DNA of 64,000 nt. Origin: Monarcha castaneiventris obscurior. Lineage: Eukaryota; Chordata; Aves; Passeriformes; Monarchidae. Below, piece by piece: positions 1-10,711 of this stretch. How positions within the stretch are numbered: position 1 is the first letter of the stretch; each line of letters begins with the position of its first letter. A program made the translations under genes and the position numbers. The notes beneath the pieces are model-generated. The model saw only the letters and a list, made by a program, of their open reading frames with translations. It was not told the DNA's origin and ran no database searches. Location: the NCBI GenBank assembly GCA_026261815.1, contig JAMPIT010000493.1, positions 8,697,501-8,761,500 on the forward strand, in the 5' to 3' direction.

Positions 1-1320
1 ACCACTTCTCTCCTCTTTGGGAAGGTAACTTTTACATTTCAAAGGTCCAGGTCCCATTGTATGGAGGGAGCCAGGCTGAGAGCTTTGTGCTTCCGTGGTT
101 TTGTCCGGCGGTTGTCCCACTAACCAACCTCCTGCCAAGGGAAAGGGATTTCTCCCTTCTCCTGCTGACAGCAGCTTTGCTTTGAAAGTGAGAGTTGTCT
201 GCTTCTTAATTAGTGCTGTCATGAGCTGGTCACTCCGGGCTGGGAGTGGAGCAGAGGAGCTCAGCTATTCACTGCCTGCGCATCCCGGGGAAGCGATTCC
301 AGCCCAGCCTCAGCTGCAGCCGCCGGGAGCTCCTGGGGATTCTCGTAATGGCCCCATTCAAACCATGAAACACATCTCAGAAGCCTTGCAAATAAACGCA
401 GGGCACTTTATGGGAAGCGCAGAGATTGATTTGTTATAAAAGAGTTTCCTTTCAGCCCCCAGGTATCCCGAGGTGCTGCACACAATAACGCGCGGGGCCG
501 GCGCGGATCCTGCTCTGCTCAGAGGCCCAGAGACTGCTCAGCCACACACACAGAAGTCACTCAGCTCTGCAGACCTCACAGCACCCATTTACTGAGGCAC
601 ACGTGCAGTTATTACTCTCCCCAGTGTTTGTGTTCATTACAAAAGCACCTAAGAAGAGTCCCGGGCCTGGAGTTAAACTCTGGGGTGTGCCCCAAATCTG
701 CACAAATGATGGGACCTTAAAATGACTCCAGCTCAGAGCTCCATCACCCTCCTGTCTCACCCATGAAGTCCAATAAAAACCATTCCATCAGCCTGCACAC
801 TTTTCACAACCAGACAAGTGCTCCATAAAATTCCTACCTGTTTTGTTTTTACTTAAACAAAATTTGATCTTGAAAACATTAGCAGCAAATCAAGATGGAG
901 ACTTTTTGACCCGACTGTGTTGCAGTCAGCATCTCTCCATCTCCCTCAGTGCAGATTCCCAGCTGATTGCTGGGCTCAGAAACATGCCTATTTTCCTTTG
1001 TGTGTTGATTTGAATCCACACAAAATACAGGATAACCTTCCTTTGAAGAAAGTGGGAAAGCAGTATGGCAAGGAGCCTAGGTAGGTATTGAGTTACTTTC
1101 TGTAATTCATATTTTCTCTAATGAGAGGCTTTTGAGAGAGATATTCCCCTGGTCGCTCTGCAAGTCAGACAGGTACAACAACAACTACAGCAGACGGGGC
1201 TGTGGAATCCAGAGATGGCTCTGAACCCTCTCCCAGGACACAGAGCACTCCTGAACTTTGAAGGTATTTAGATCCCAATCTGCATCTGTGCATTGTGGTT
1301 GACCACTTACCCCACTCCCC
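1..1320. other. gene-free stretch
   Basis: No open frame here has a recognisable domain. The longest, 114 codons at 95-439 on the plus strand, has no similarity I can name and ordinary composition. The stretch contains a tight CpG cluster near 489-508, listed separately, and otherwise unremarkable mixed-composition DNA. I see no repeat family in it. Confidence 0.6.
489..508. other. small CpG cluster
   Basis: About six CpG dinucleotides fall within roughly 20-25 bp, in a G+C-only run that ends at a GGATCC. CpG is scarce in the surrounding DNA, so the patch stands out. It is far too short to be a classical CpG island. It could be a remnant of a promoter or a conserved unmethylated element; nothing in the flanks, such as a coding exon, supports a real promoter. 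Confidence 0.4.
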
Positions 1321-1331
1321 CACCATATTAC

Positions 1332-1345
1332 ATATATATATATAT
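1332..1345. repeat. short (TA)n microsatellite
   Basis: A run of alternating T and A of about 14 bp follows a C-rich stretch. It is a simple repeat and no function is implied. Confidence 0.8.
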
Positions 1346-4300
1346 CTCTATTTTTTCAGCAATGACCCTGATGAAAACACAAGATCGGAACAGCTTTCGG
1401 CCTCGAGGCAATTTGTTGGCAGCTCAGTTTTTTAACTTAGGTTTGTAAAAAGGAGAGGACTTCCACAAGCGTGCCTGGCATGTGACTGCAGCATTTTCCT
1501 GAAAATATCACTGTTTTGCAGATTGGCCCAGCTCAGAACAGTTAGAAAAGAAAATAAAGCACAGGGGTACAGTTAGAACACATGTAGCTTGTGTGGTTCC
1601 CATGCCAGAGCACTTTATCAAATCCTGCTTTTTTCCTGCACAGTAACTTCCTCAGGCTTGAGACTGGAGATGAGACAGGATCCTGAACAGACACAGGGTT
1701 CCCTGACATTACTGTGATACCTTCATGGGAAAATCAGAATTTCAATGAATTTATCAAGAGGTTTCCAGGCCAGGAGGAAAAGTCATAAAGAGCCATAATC
1801 CAGGCCAGAGCAGCTCCCACAGTGCAGTCCAATAACTTACAGATCTCAGATGAGAACGATCCTTTTAATCTTTTAATGGCATTTCAAATTTACTACTCTG
1901 TGGAGAGATTCCAGGTCCTTTGGGTGAGTTCTGCCCCTGTAGCTCCACCTGCCCATGCTACCCACAGCTGTGGGTTCCTGCTCCTTGCCTGAATACATTT
2001 GCAAATGTCCCACCCTCAACATTTCTCTGAATTAAAACAATTAGTTCCCATGAATTCATCATGGATACAACTTTGAAGTGCTCCTTTCGTGAGCATTGGG
2101 GTCATTCAGAGTCACTTGTTGCAGAGACTGGGGAAAGGAGGCAGGATTTCCATGAGAGGGGACAGCCAAGGAGTCAAGGTGTAATTTCTACACCTGATAA
2201 TCAGCTTAAGAGAAAGTGTCCCTCAGGATTTCCTGGCATCACTTGTGCTGTTGGGATGTGTTACAAGAGTGGACAATGGCATCTCCAAAATCTTTTATCT
2301 CTACAATTGCATTTTCAGTAGGCTTTAGAAAGACACAACCTTCCATTAATTTCCTCTCTCGATGGCAGAAGCACCCATGAAACTCCGAGCTCAATTTGGC
2401 CCTCGAGCTAAACTCGGTGGCTCTCACAACCTGGAAAGCCTGGGCTGTGCTAACAGGGAGAAAAAAATTTCTTGGAAGAGGAACTTTTCCTTCTTTTGAA
2501 GTCAGAATGGATTTGCAAGGGTCTTAAGTGATGAGGGGACAGTTTTAAGTAGAGGGGATATGTGTATAATTTTAACCATGTAAATAGTCCTTTGCAGCCT
2601 GGGAATCTTCAGACTTTTCAAAGCTTTAAGAAGTTGGCACTGCATACTTGTTAAAATCAGTTTAACCACTTGCCAAGAGGTTTAAAGAAAGACGACACCT
2701 ATTTTGCATGAATAGTAATATTACTCTGATGAATTTAGTTATACTAATGGGAGAGCTTAAAGAATATGCTCCTGCCCCTGATGGAATTTTTAAGGCAAAT
2801 AATAAGGTTCTGGAGGGTGTAACCTAAAACAGACATTTCATAAAAGATTCATCCTTGAACAAAAATGTCATGAAAGCATGAAATGAAAACTAGACGACAA
2901 TCAGAATTCCTCTTGAAGTGCTTTGTAGTAATTATTTTTAAAAATCCTCACAAAAGGCTCTATTCAATTGCAGAATAGCAAGTGAGGTCTGGATGGTTCA
3001 AGGCCAAATAATTTCTGCAATGGAAAAAACAGGCTTCAGTTCTTCAGCTCTGATGGAAGGTATTTTAAATGGGCACAAGCTCCAATTATTGCTTTCTTTT
3101 CCCCAGCGTCTGTGGGACATGAATTGCCCACAGATAAACCCCCTGCTCTGCAAAGTGGTGACCAACATCATTTGCAGCTCTAATGCCCCTGATTCCACAG
3201 CCACACCGAGCATCCCACTCTAGAGATAAGTGGCAGCACATTTGGGGCTGGAGACCCCTCTCTGCCAGTCCCCAGCTGGTCCAGTCGTGCTGGTGGATGG
3301 AGACAGCTCCTGGCTGACTTGGAGCAGACCAGGTTGGGACTGCTGGACCCTTTTCCTTCTTCCTGCCTCCTCTGTGACCTTCTGGCACCCCACAGACCCC
3401 ACAGTGAGCTCTTGGCTTTTCCAGCAGATTGCTGGACAGTGAGAGGTGGCTGTGGAGCAAGGGAAGTGCTGCTCTTCCAGCCCTTGTCCTCATCCTTGCT
3501 GCAGGGAGGATGAAAGCAGCATCCCCCCAGCTCTGGAGAAGGATGTCTTGGAGAGGAAGAGGGGAACAGCAGGGATGCTTAAGAACTGTGCAGGGATGAC
3601 TGGACACCATGAGGGAATTTAACAGCCATGACCAATGAGCCTCTAGTGACACTGATGGGATCTGATATCACCTTAAATGAGCACCGTGGTAGGAAGAACA
3701 CCACCACCATGGGCTGACAGCTCTGCTCTAGACAAAGATGTTTTCCTGCAATGGACTTGCATTTTTAAGTCATTCAAATTTTAAACATGGTCTGGAAAGT
3801 GTCAGCAGCTGGAGAATGAGCCAGAATTCGCCCCCTATCAAAGGAGTACTGCTGATCCATACCCACATGAGGCAGGTGCACACCGCTTTCCTAAGTCAGG
3901 ACTTAGGGGTGGCCCAAGTGAAGGAAGCTGGGAGAAATGCATGAATTGACTCTTGAGTAGCTCCAAAAGCCCAACTTCCACCTGACCCTACTGCGCTCCC
4001 CTTTGAAACAGGCCCATTCCTGCCTGTTTGGGGCTTTTTGTAGTGGTGCCCAAGCAGCACAAATGGGTGAGAATGAGCCTGGAAGCCGCTGGCAGCTTGG
4101 CAAGTGCTCACCGGTGCCTGGACATGCAGGGTCCTGCTCCGTGGGGAGCGACAGCGCAGGGCAGAGCGAGCCAGGCTTGGCTGCTGACACCTCCACCCCT
4201 CCCTCCCTGTCACCCGGGGCTATTTCACACTGTCTGAGCTCACCACGCTTTCATCTCTTTATTCTCCCTTCTCCTGTCTCGTGCAGGAAAAGGCATTTCC

Positions 4301-5235
4301 CCAGCTGCCAAAGCCCAGCCTTGCTCTGCGGGCAGTGCTGGGTGAACCCTCTGCGCTCTGGGGACTGGGCACAGACTGGGTACAGCCGTGATTTCCCAGC
4401 TCCTCAGCAGGGAAAAGCCCTTCCACATCCATGGCACGACCAGTTCCCATCCCAGGGCGTGTGGCATGTGCCAGACACCAGCAAGTGGCCATTCCCCTCA
4501 TTTGGGGGTCCCAGGGGGGATCCCTGTGGAGAAGAGGAGCAGGAAGGGCAAGCCCAAGGGCTGATGTTGCTCACTGCACGTACAGCTCATGGTGGGCCCA
4601 GTGCAGGCACTTCACTCCAAGCCTACACCATGCCTGCTTTGCCCCAAGGAGCCAGACTTGCACCCCAGCATCCCCGAAATGTGGGTGACAGGAGTGTCAT
4701 TCTTCACCCAGACAATAGTGGCTTGTTCACAGCTTGATAGCAGCCTGGTAAAACTCTGCGTTTTCGAGTGTGTTTGAGTTGGGGCTTAGCTAAACAAAAC
4801 TGGTTTTCTCAGCCAGGCTGAGGGATTCTCACAGGCCGTGCGCCTCCTTGTCCACAGCTCCGACTTGGACCCAAAATCCTTCCCTTCTCCCTTCTTGTTT
4901 ATGCTGCTCACCCCTTTGGCAATTCTAATTTAGCACTGAAAATCCTCCTGCTCCTTCTTAAACCGAGGGCTGACCTGTGTTTAAGACTGTGGTGTTTGAA
5001 GCAGAACCTACTCCCCACCAGAAGATTTTAATTTTAAGCTAAGTGCTGCGCTTTGTTTCCAAATGCTTTATTTAAAATTGCTTCAATGTGTAGCTTTCTG
5101 AAAAATTATTTCCCCTTTTCTGAGGCTTTTCTGGATTTGGATTTTTCCCTCCTGATTTTTAGGACTTCTATTTTTGCTTTCCTGAGGAAATACTACCCCC
5201 CAAACCAGATCTCCTGCAAAAAATGCCTCTGGACT
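1346..5235. other. gene-free stretch, AT-rich then GC-rich
   Basis: The part from about 2500 to 2960 is AT-rich. From about 3200 to 4800 the DNA becomes GC-rich and opens many overlapping frames on both strands. The largest are 188 codons on minus at 3086-3652 and 244 codons on plus at 4003-4737. None has a signal peptide, a domain or a pattern I recognise, and their composition follows the local GC content. I therefore treat them as chance ORFs and see no supported gene, exon or repeat family. Confidence 0.55.
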
Positions 5236-5338
5236 TTCCTACAGATGAATAACCTCTCCATGCCTCAGTTTACATAGGTGTGAAAACCCAGGGAGCATCA
5301 TTTCCCTGCCTCAGAGAAGTACAGTGAAACTCAATTAA
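5236..5338 (+). repeat. decayed MIR-type SINE fragment
   Basis: The segment reads AACCTCTCCATGCCTCAGTT followed by a degenerate match to the rest of the MIR core: a block like 'cctcatctgtaaaatgggg', then one like 'tacctacctcat...'. The order and spacing fit the 3' half of MIR in the plus orientation. Only the central motif is strong and the tail is diverged. MIR is an ancient tRNA-derived SINE known to persist at low copy in bird genomes. Confidence 0.6.
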
Positions 5339-5346
5339 ACCAGCTA

Positions 5347-6249
5347 ATGCTTACAAAGGGATCCCATATCCTCAGGTGGACAATCTATATGGAAAACACC
5401 CTTCTGAGAGAGTGCCATGAGCACTTCAGGACAGAGATAAAGCAACAGGAGATCACACAGGGACTTGGCTGTGCTCCTCCTCCTCCAGCAACTCCTCAAT
5501 CCATGCATCTGTTTTCCCTGAGGGACTTGTTGGGTGCCTGCGAGGGGAGAGGATGGAGGGGAGCTGGGTCCTGGATGCCCTCTGGAAGGGGATGGGGACA
5601 GAGCAGCGGTGGCAGTGCCCATGTGCAAGGTTTGTGCCTGACTTTGTGGCGCTCCTGGGCTGGTGCTGGAGGGCACGAGCAGCTCATGCAGCAGACCCTG
5701 GGTCTCCCCTTCATCCCAAGCCCCTTCAAAACCTTGGAGATGACTGAGATGCAGCAGCACTCCCGGGATGTGACAGCCAGAGGAGAAGTGCTGGCGATCA
5801 AGAGCAAGAGCCAGGGAATGCACAAGGTGCTCAGCCTGGGTTTGATGCAGATCCTGTCCCAGGCTGGGAAGGGAAGGTTTGGGATGGGGCAGGCCCTGGA
5901 GAGGGACTGGGGACTGTGCTGGGGGCTGATCTGCGAGCTGGAAGTGGTGACACAACATCACAGGGCTGCACAAGCCTTGCCTGGGGGGCACATCCAGCAC
6001 ACCCACAGGAGCCCCAGGGCATTCACCAGTGCCATGGCCCACCCTGGGCATCCCAGCAGGGTTCAGTCCCTCCTGGAAGCAGCATGTGCACTGCTGGGTT
6101 TCTATGGGGCTGCTCTTCCCTTGGGATGGGTTTTTGGAGCAGCCTGCTGTGCCTCACTCTGTGGCACCCCAATCTGTTGGGTGCTGCTGCCCTCCTCTTC
6201 CTCCTCCTCCTCCTCCCGATGCACCAGGAACTCTTCCCAGGGGAAGTGA
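5347..6249 (+). other. long overlapping ORF block, probably non-coding
   Basis: The plus strand has a 300-codon frame at 5347-6249, and the minus strand has a 235-codon frame at 5344-6051. Shorter frames are open in other phases. The predicted plus-strand product starts with ordinary residues, has a proline run near residue 45 and ends with a cysteine/glycine-rich stretch and a serine run of about eight. That serine run comes from the CTC-type microsatellite at 6191-6217. I see no family motif, splice-site arrangement or Kozak context that would support translation. A GC-rich, stop-poor segment is the simplest explanation. A lineage-specific gene is the alternative and cannot be excluded from sequence alone. 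Confidence 0.35.
6191..6217. repeat. (CTC/CCT)n microsatellite
   Basis: An interrupted run of CCT/CTC triplets of about 27 bp. It encodes a serine run in one plus frame and a glutamate run on the minus strand (98-codon frame at 6102-6398). Both are by-products of the repeat. Confidence 0.85.
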
Positions 6250-6528
6250 ACTATGTTAATATGCATGAACACACCCCAAAAGCCAAACCAGAGTTCCATC
6301 TTCCAACAGACAACACGCCTGCCACTCTCTGCAGGCAAACCTGTGCTGCCTACGTGATGAACACAAAGCTGTGACTCTGCAAGCACGAGGAAATGCATAT
6401 TTCATCACCATGACATTCCAGCCACCTACGACAAAAATAATTAATGACTGCTTAATGGCTCCAACAGGGTTTGGTTTGTAAGGAGATGAGCTTCATTCCC
6501 AGTGAAAAGAAAAAGCTATAGATCACTC
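6250..6528. other. gene-free stretch
   Basis: Transition from the GC-rich ORF block to AT-rich DNA. It contains TAATTAAT-like words near 6437-6446 and no supported gene. Confidence 0.55.
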
Positions 6529-6583
6529 TGACCTGGGATAAATAGATATTATATTTTTTACTGTTATATATTTATCTAGGTCA
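6529..6583. repeat. imperfect foldback inverted repeat with TGACCT/AGGTCA ends
   Basis: The left arm begins TGACCT and continues through GGATAAATAGATAT. The right arm reads ATATATTTATCT and ends AGGTCA. The outer six bases are exact reverse complements, and the inner ATAAAT/ATTTAT block also pairs, with a few mismatches and single-base offsets and a loop of about 12 bp. The arms lie at about 6529-6550 and 6563-6583. TGACCT and AGGTCA are nuclear-receptor half-site words, but the wide spacing makes a classic dimer site unlikely. It could be a small foldback element or a chance hairpin in AT-rich DNA. Confidence 0.6.
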
Positions 6584-7470
6584 GTAGTTTCTGAATGACT
6601 TAAATAACCTTGACTTTTGTATTTTTTATATTTTGTACAACTGTATTTTTCCTCAGTGTTCCCAGAAATGTTGTTCTGAATTTTTTCAGCCAGAAGCAAA
6701 CACTATTTTTGGTTTACAACAGCTCCAAGGGATGCCAGTGGAAAAGAAGCCAAACCAGCCCCAGTGACAGGATCCATCTGTGGCCATTGCCACATAGGAG
6801 CTATCAACATCTGTGGTACCTGCAGGAATCCCATTCCTGGACAGCCAAATCCTTGGAAAGAGTTGTTGGGATGCTATGGGGTGAAAAGTGTCACTTTGTA
6901 AAAAGCCTGAAGGAATTAAACTTATTTCTGGGGTTCAGGAACCTCAGGCTTCCCATGCTGGGGCTTTGCTGTGCCATGGTGCCCTCCCCTCAGCATTTCC
7001 CACTGTCCTTGAGGGACAGCAGAACTCTTGGAGCCATGGCCTCCTTCACTGGCATTTTAGGAGGAACATCCACAAGAGTTTTCCCATTTTCCTTGCACGC
7101 TGGTGTTTTTTTCTTAAGTTGTCAGTTTGTCTCCTGTGATTTAAGAAAGATCTGGGCCAGCAGCACGGAAGGGTTTGGGAAATCCCTGCCTCTCTGCCAG
7201 GCAAGCGTGTCCCTGGGATTGGGATCCCAGGAAATGAGGACTATCTGAGGAGCACCAGCTACTGTTACGTGCTGCAGGTTTCTTGCCAAGTGTCACTGCA
7301 ACATTTATGAAGTGGTTTGTGCTCCTGTGCTAGACTGACACATTTTGAGAAGTCATAAACAAATCATCTTTTCAAGTGGAATTTAAAGCTGTTTTGCAGC
7401 ATTGTGTTTTCTCTAACAGCCCCATCACTTTTAAGGCAGAAATGTTCAAAATTCAAGTCCTGCAAGTGCA
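6584..7470. other. gene-free stretch
   Basis: A 212-codon plus-strand frame at 6610-7248 crosses this stretch. Its product begins with a hydrophobic, phenylalanine-rich segment, but no domain follows and the hydrophobic start simply reflects a T-rich region. I do not call a gene. Confidence 0.5.
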
Positions 7471-7512
7471 CTACTGCTCCTGTACTACTCCTGTACTACT
7501 CCTGTACTACCA
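7471..7512. repeat. 11-bp tandem repeat, about 3.5 copies
   Basis: The unit CTGTACTACTC recurs at 7480-7512, preceded by a degenerate copy reading CTACTGCTC. The last copies are nearly identical. No function is suggested. Confidence 0.85.
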
Positions 7513-8874
7513 TGAGCATCAGCATTGCCCAGCTGGAGAACAGGACTAGATCCCATCTCACCACTTGAACCACATCCATCCAGCCCTTTCAAAGCTCTGC
7601 TTTTAAACTAGGCTGTATTTTTCCTGGCTGGGCTGTATTTGGGAAGATATTTAAGGACCTTTTTTCCCTACAACACATCCTACATTTGCAAAGTGAATTT
7701 GTGCATTTCCTCAAAAAATTCCTGGAGCATTTCACAGCACTGAGAGTCAGAACACAAGTTCCTGGGATGAGCTGTGCTCTCTGGGCACATCCTAACCTCT
7801 CCACATCATGATTTTTCATGATGCCTGCTCTTCCAAAGTGCATTTTTCCCAATTTACCCCTCTGCTCCCAATTCCACTCTTTTCTCCAGTTCCTGCTGAG
7901 CAGGATTGAGACCTGGTGGTGCTTTGATAATTTTCAGCCAGCTCCAAAACTGGACATAAACACACACAGGGGTTCAAGCAGCACTGAGCAACCTCAGCAC
8001 TTAACTCCAAATACAAGGTGAGCCTTGCTGGAAAGTTAAAGCTATCAAGAAGCTCTTAAAAGGCATTTAAAAATTAAAATACAAACTTCAAACAGTCACC
8101 ATGGGGACGAAATATTCAAGTGACAGTTTAAGCTGTCAAACATTAACTTTTGATGTTTTTATTGCCTTCCATTGGCTACCTTTGGCACATCACCCATCCC
8201 ACTAATGGCTGTCCTGTTATTAACGATGGATTTCATGGTCATTAACTCGAGTTCAGCAAGTCACAGATGACTTTATTAGGCATGACTTCAATAATCACCA
8301 CTTTAATTGCACAAGCTGTCCTCTATGCCCACCCTGAAAACACGAGCTATTTTTAAGTTGAAGCAACATTATCCTTTCCACTGGGCATCATCACACAGGG
8401 CAGTCTGCCAGAAAAGAAAAAACCCTAAATAAAATGATTCAGGGTAAGAGCTCACCCATTTCTGTGCTGCTTTGAGGTACAAGCCACATCTGATAAGGCA
8501 GAAGGGAGGCCACAAGAACCACATTCTGCTCAAGGTTCTAATAAAAAGGCTAATGAAGAAAGGAGGGGAGATGGGGCTCAGCTGACAGACTGGGTCAGGC
8601 TTTGTCTGCTTCAAAAAACACTGGAAAAAAAACCTTTTACAGCAATCCTGCAATGAGTGGCTGTGCCCACCCTACAAGGGTGGCACAAGCAGGTCATACC
8701 AGGAGCAAACACCACGTTGTGCTGCTGAAAATTCCCCCATCCTTACACAGCTGCAAATCCCCAAGGTGTTGTCCAGGATGGATAAACCAACCCTCTTGAG
8801 TGGTCTGGCAGGAGAGAAGTGATCCTCCCTTGCCAAGAGAAGGGGGTTTCAAACTAAAACTGAAGCAAGAGATT
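7513..8874. other. gene-free stretch
   Basis: Mixed composition. AT-rich words cluster at 8030-8300, including TTAAAAATTAAAAT-like text and several ATTAA cores. No open frame exceeds about 95 codons and none has a recognisable motif. The last part, next to the CR1 tail, may be older diverged LINE sequence, but I cannot show this. Confidence 0.5.
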
Positions 8875-8973
8875 TTGGAAGGTGGAAGGTGTCCCTGCCC
8901 CGGGTAGGGGGGCTGGAACTGGATGATATTTAAGATGCTTTCTAACCCATTCTATGAATTTATGATGATTCTA
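8875..8973 (+). mobile_element. CR1 LINE 3' end (truncated copy)
   Basis: The text follows the avian CR1 3' terminus in order: 'ttggaaggtggaaggtgtcc', then 'ctgcccc...gggg', then 'ctggaactggatgat', then 'ctaacccattctatga' and a final degenerate TATGATGATTCTA. This order places the element on the plus strand with its 3' end near 8973. It is 5'-truncated and carries no ORF. CR1 is the dominant retrotransposon of birds, so the copy also supports an avian origin. Confidence 0.9.
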
Positions 8974-9779
8974 CACTAGTCATGCACTTGGCCACCACCT
9001 TTGGAGCTGGATTGTGCCTCAAGGGCAAAGCAACATCTCCCTCTGCATCATCAGCACTAATAGAACAAAACTGTTCTGAGCACTCAGCCTCTCGGGGTAA
9101 GAGTTTCCCTCCCCTGATCCAAAGCAGCCCTTTCAGACCTGGATTTCCATGGGGACAGGTGACCTGTAGTGAAAGACACCCCCCAGCCCTCACTCCTCAC
9201 CTGGAGGTAGCGTGACTTCTTTAAGACACCAAAGTTGCAAACCCAAAAATAAGCTCACACCCAAACCCAAATTTTAAACAAACAAGAGACCCACCCCCAA
9301 ACAAAATAGAAAAAAACACTTCTCAAAGTTTATATTTTTCCTACTGCACTGTGGCCGGCTCGGAATATGATTTTTGTGAAACTTCAAATTTGGAAGTGTA
9401 AGAAAAAGCGGATCAATATCCACCAAACTGGATTCTGTGCCAAGCTGGGCTCTGTGGCTGGCATGGACAAATTCATTTCTGCATGAACTGTGTTAAAGCA
9501 CATTCACATCCCCAGGGCATGCAAATGTGAGGTTACCCTGCTGCAGCTGACACCAGCCCTGATATAATCCTCAGCTCTCAAAAAAAAAACCCCAAACAAC
9601 CAAACCCAAACCTAAAAACCCCCAAGAACTAAAGCACAGCCATCCCAGGTCAACAGATCCTTCCACAGGCACAGGAAGCCTTCAAGGATATTCCACAGGA
9701 TCACAGGCTCGGATCTCCCATTCAATCACAGCTGTACCACTCCTGCATTTTGCACACCCTTCCTGATAACTTTTACTGC
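8974..9779. other. gene-free stretch with A/C-rich tracts
   Basis: Two asymmetric tracts, about 9236-9320 and 9577-9625, consist almost only of A and C on the plus strand, with repeated ACCCAAA and CCAAAC words. They look like degenerate simple repeats. The rest is ordinary and no gene is supported. Confidence 0.6.
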
Positions 9780-10690
9780 ACAGTTGAAGAACATAATATA
9801 ACGTGATAAATAATTGTGTTAGCCCTGCAGCCACGAATGGATTTAACTTGCAGCTTGTGCCCGGTGAGGAACGTCAAAGTACGTGTTAATAAAAAATTAA
9901 ATCACCAGAGAGCAGTGTCAGGATACACACGTTGGTAACCTGATGCTGTTAAGTTTTCATGTCATGTGAATGGCAATGTACAGTAGCAGGAACAGGAATT
10001 CCTATTCCCTTTGAATGGGACAGATGTTTTGTGCTCCCAGAGAATATCCTAAAGAGAGACGCACGCTCTTAGTATGTATCTATTATAACGTTATTAGCCA
10101 CACTCCTAATTAATCCTTCGGAATTCCAAGCATTTTTCATTTAGTTCTTAGCAGAGGAAAGGGAAGAAAAAAGGTGCCTGAACAACTATTTGTGTCGTAG
10201 AGTTCATAAATGAGCCCATCACCCTATACCAGAACTGCTATAATTTTATCGGAATGAAAACCATTCTCTTTGATCTCCTCCAGTTCTTAAATCCAGCAGT
10301 TGTGTATTCAAACATCAATGGAAATGTGGTTTCAAGCTTCCTCTTTCATTATCTTTCTCAAAGATAAAAAAGAGCAAAAGAAAAAAAGTTCTGAGCTTCA
10401 GAGATGAGGCAATATTTTTACAGTAATTTCTTTATCTGATTTCATCCTGTTTACAGAAGCTGCTGTTTGGAAGATCTCATCCCCCCTCCCCATTTTCGAG
10501 ATGGCTTTTCTTTAAATAAACGTATATTAAAAAATAGAACAGACAACAAAGTCGGCTTCCTGCTTGCTCTTTATTGTAAAGGAGATAAGGCTGCTAAACG
10601 CCGCCTTATCTGACTTTGGTTCGGTGCGTGACCTACATGGATCAAGATGGAGATTTAATGATTAAACTTAACTCCTTTATCTTCAGCAAA
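9780..10690. promoter_or_regulatory. AT-rich island, candidate conserved regulatory element
   Basis: This island contrasts with the GC-rich flanks. It is dense in transcription-factor-like words: CTAATTAATCC, a FOX-like TGTTTAC, TCTTTGATC (TCF/LEF-like), an ACAAAG word (SOX-like), several TTATC/GATAA motifs and ATGATTAAAC. It has no long ORF and no recognised repeat. Such composition is typical of developmental enhancers, but the call is inference: deep conservation must be checked by alignment. The GATA pair at 10583-10611 is listed separately. Confidence 0.35.
10583..10611. promoter_or_regulatory. perfect inverted pair of GATA motifs
   Basis: AGATAAGGC at 10583-10591 and its exact reverse complement GCCTTATCT at 10603-10611 flank an 11-bp spacer. 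Both arms contain the WGATAR core used by GATA factors, in opposite orientation. The centre-to-centre distance of about 20 bp is close to two helical turns. The 9-bp perfection is direct observation; binding is inference. Confidence 0.5.
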
Positions 10691-10711
10691 GGGGGAGGGG
10701 GGGGGGAGGAA
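10691..10711. repeat. G-tract
   Basis: A run of about 20 G residues with one or two A interruptions, directly downstream of the AT-rich island. It is a simple repeat that could form a G-quadruplex. Confidence 0.85.

Noticed and set aside
3086..3652. 188-codon minus-strand frame as a gene
   Set aside because: No recognisable motif, and several other frames are open across the same DNA.
4003..4737. 244-codon plus-strand open frame as a gene
   Set aside because: GC-rich, proline/serine-rich chance composition, overlapped by other open frames on both strands, no domain and no splice or promoter support.
6610..7248. 212-codon frame with a hydrophobic start as a secreted or membrane protein
   Set aside because: The hydrophobic start comes from a T-rich stretch, nothing resembling a domain follows, and there is no exon structure.
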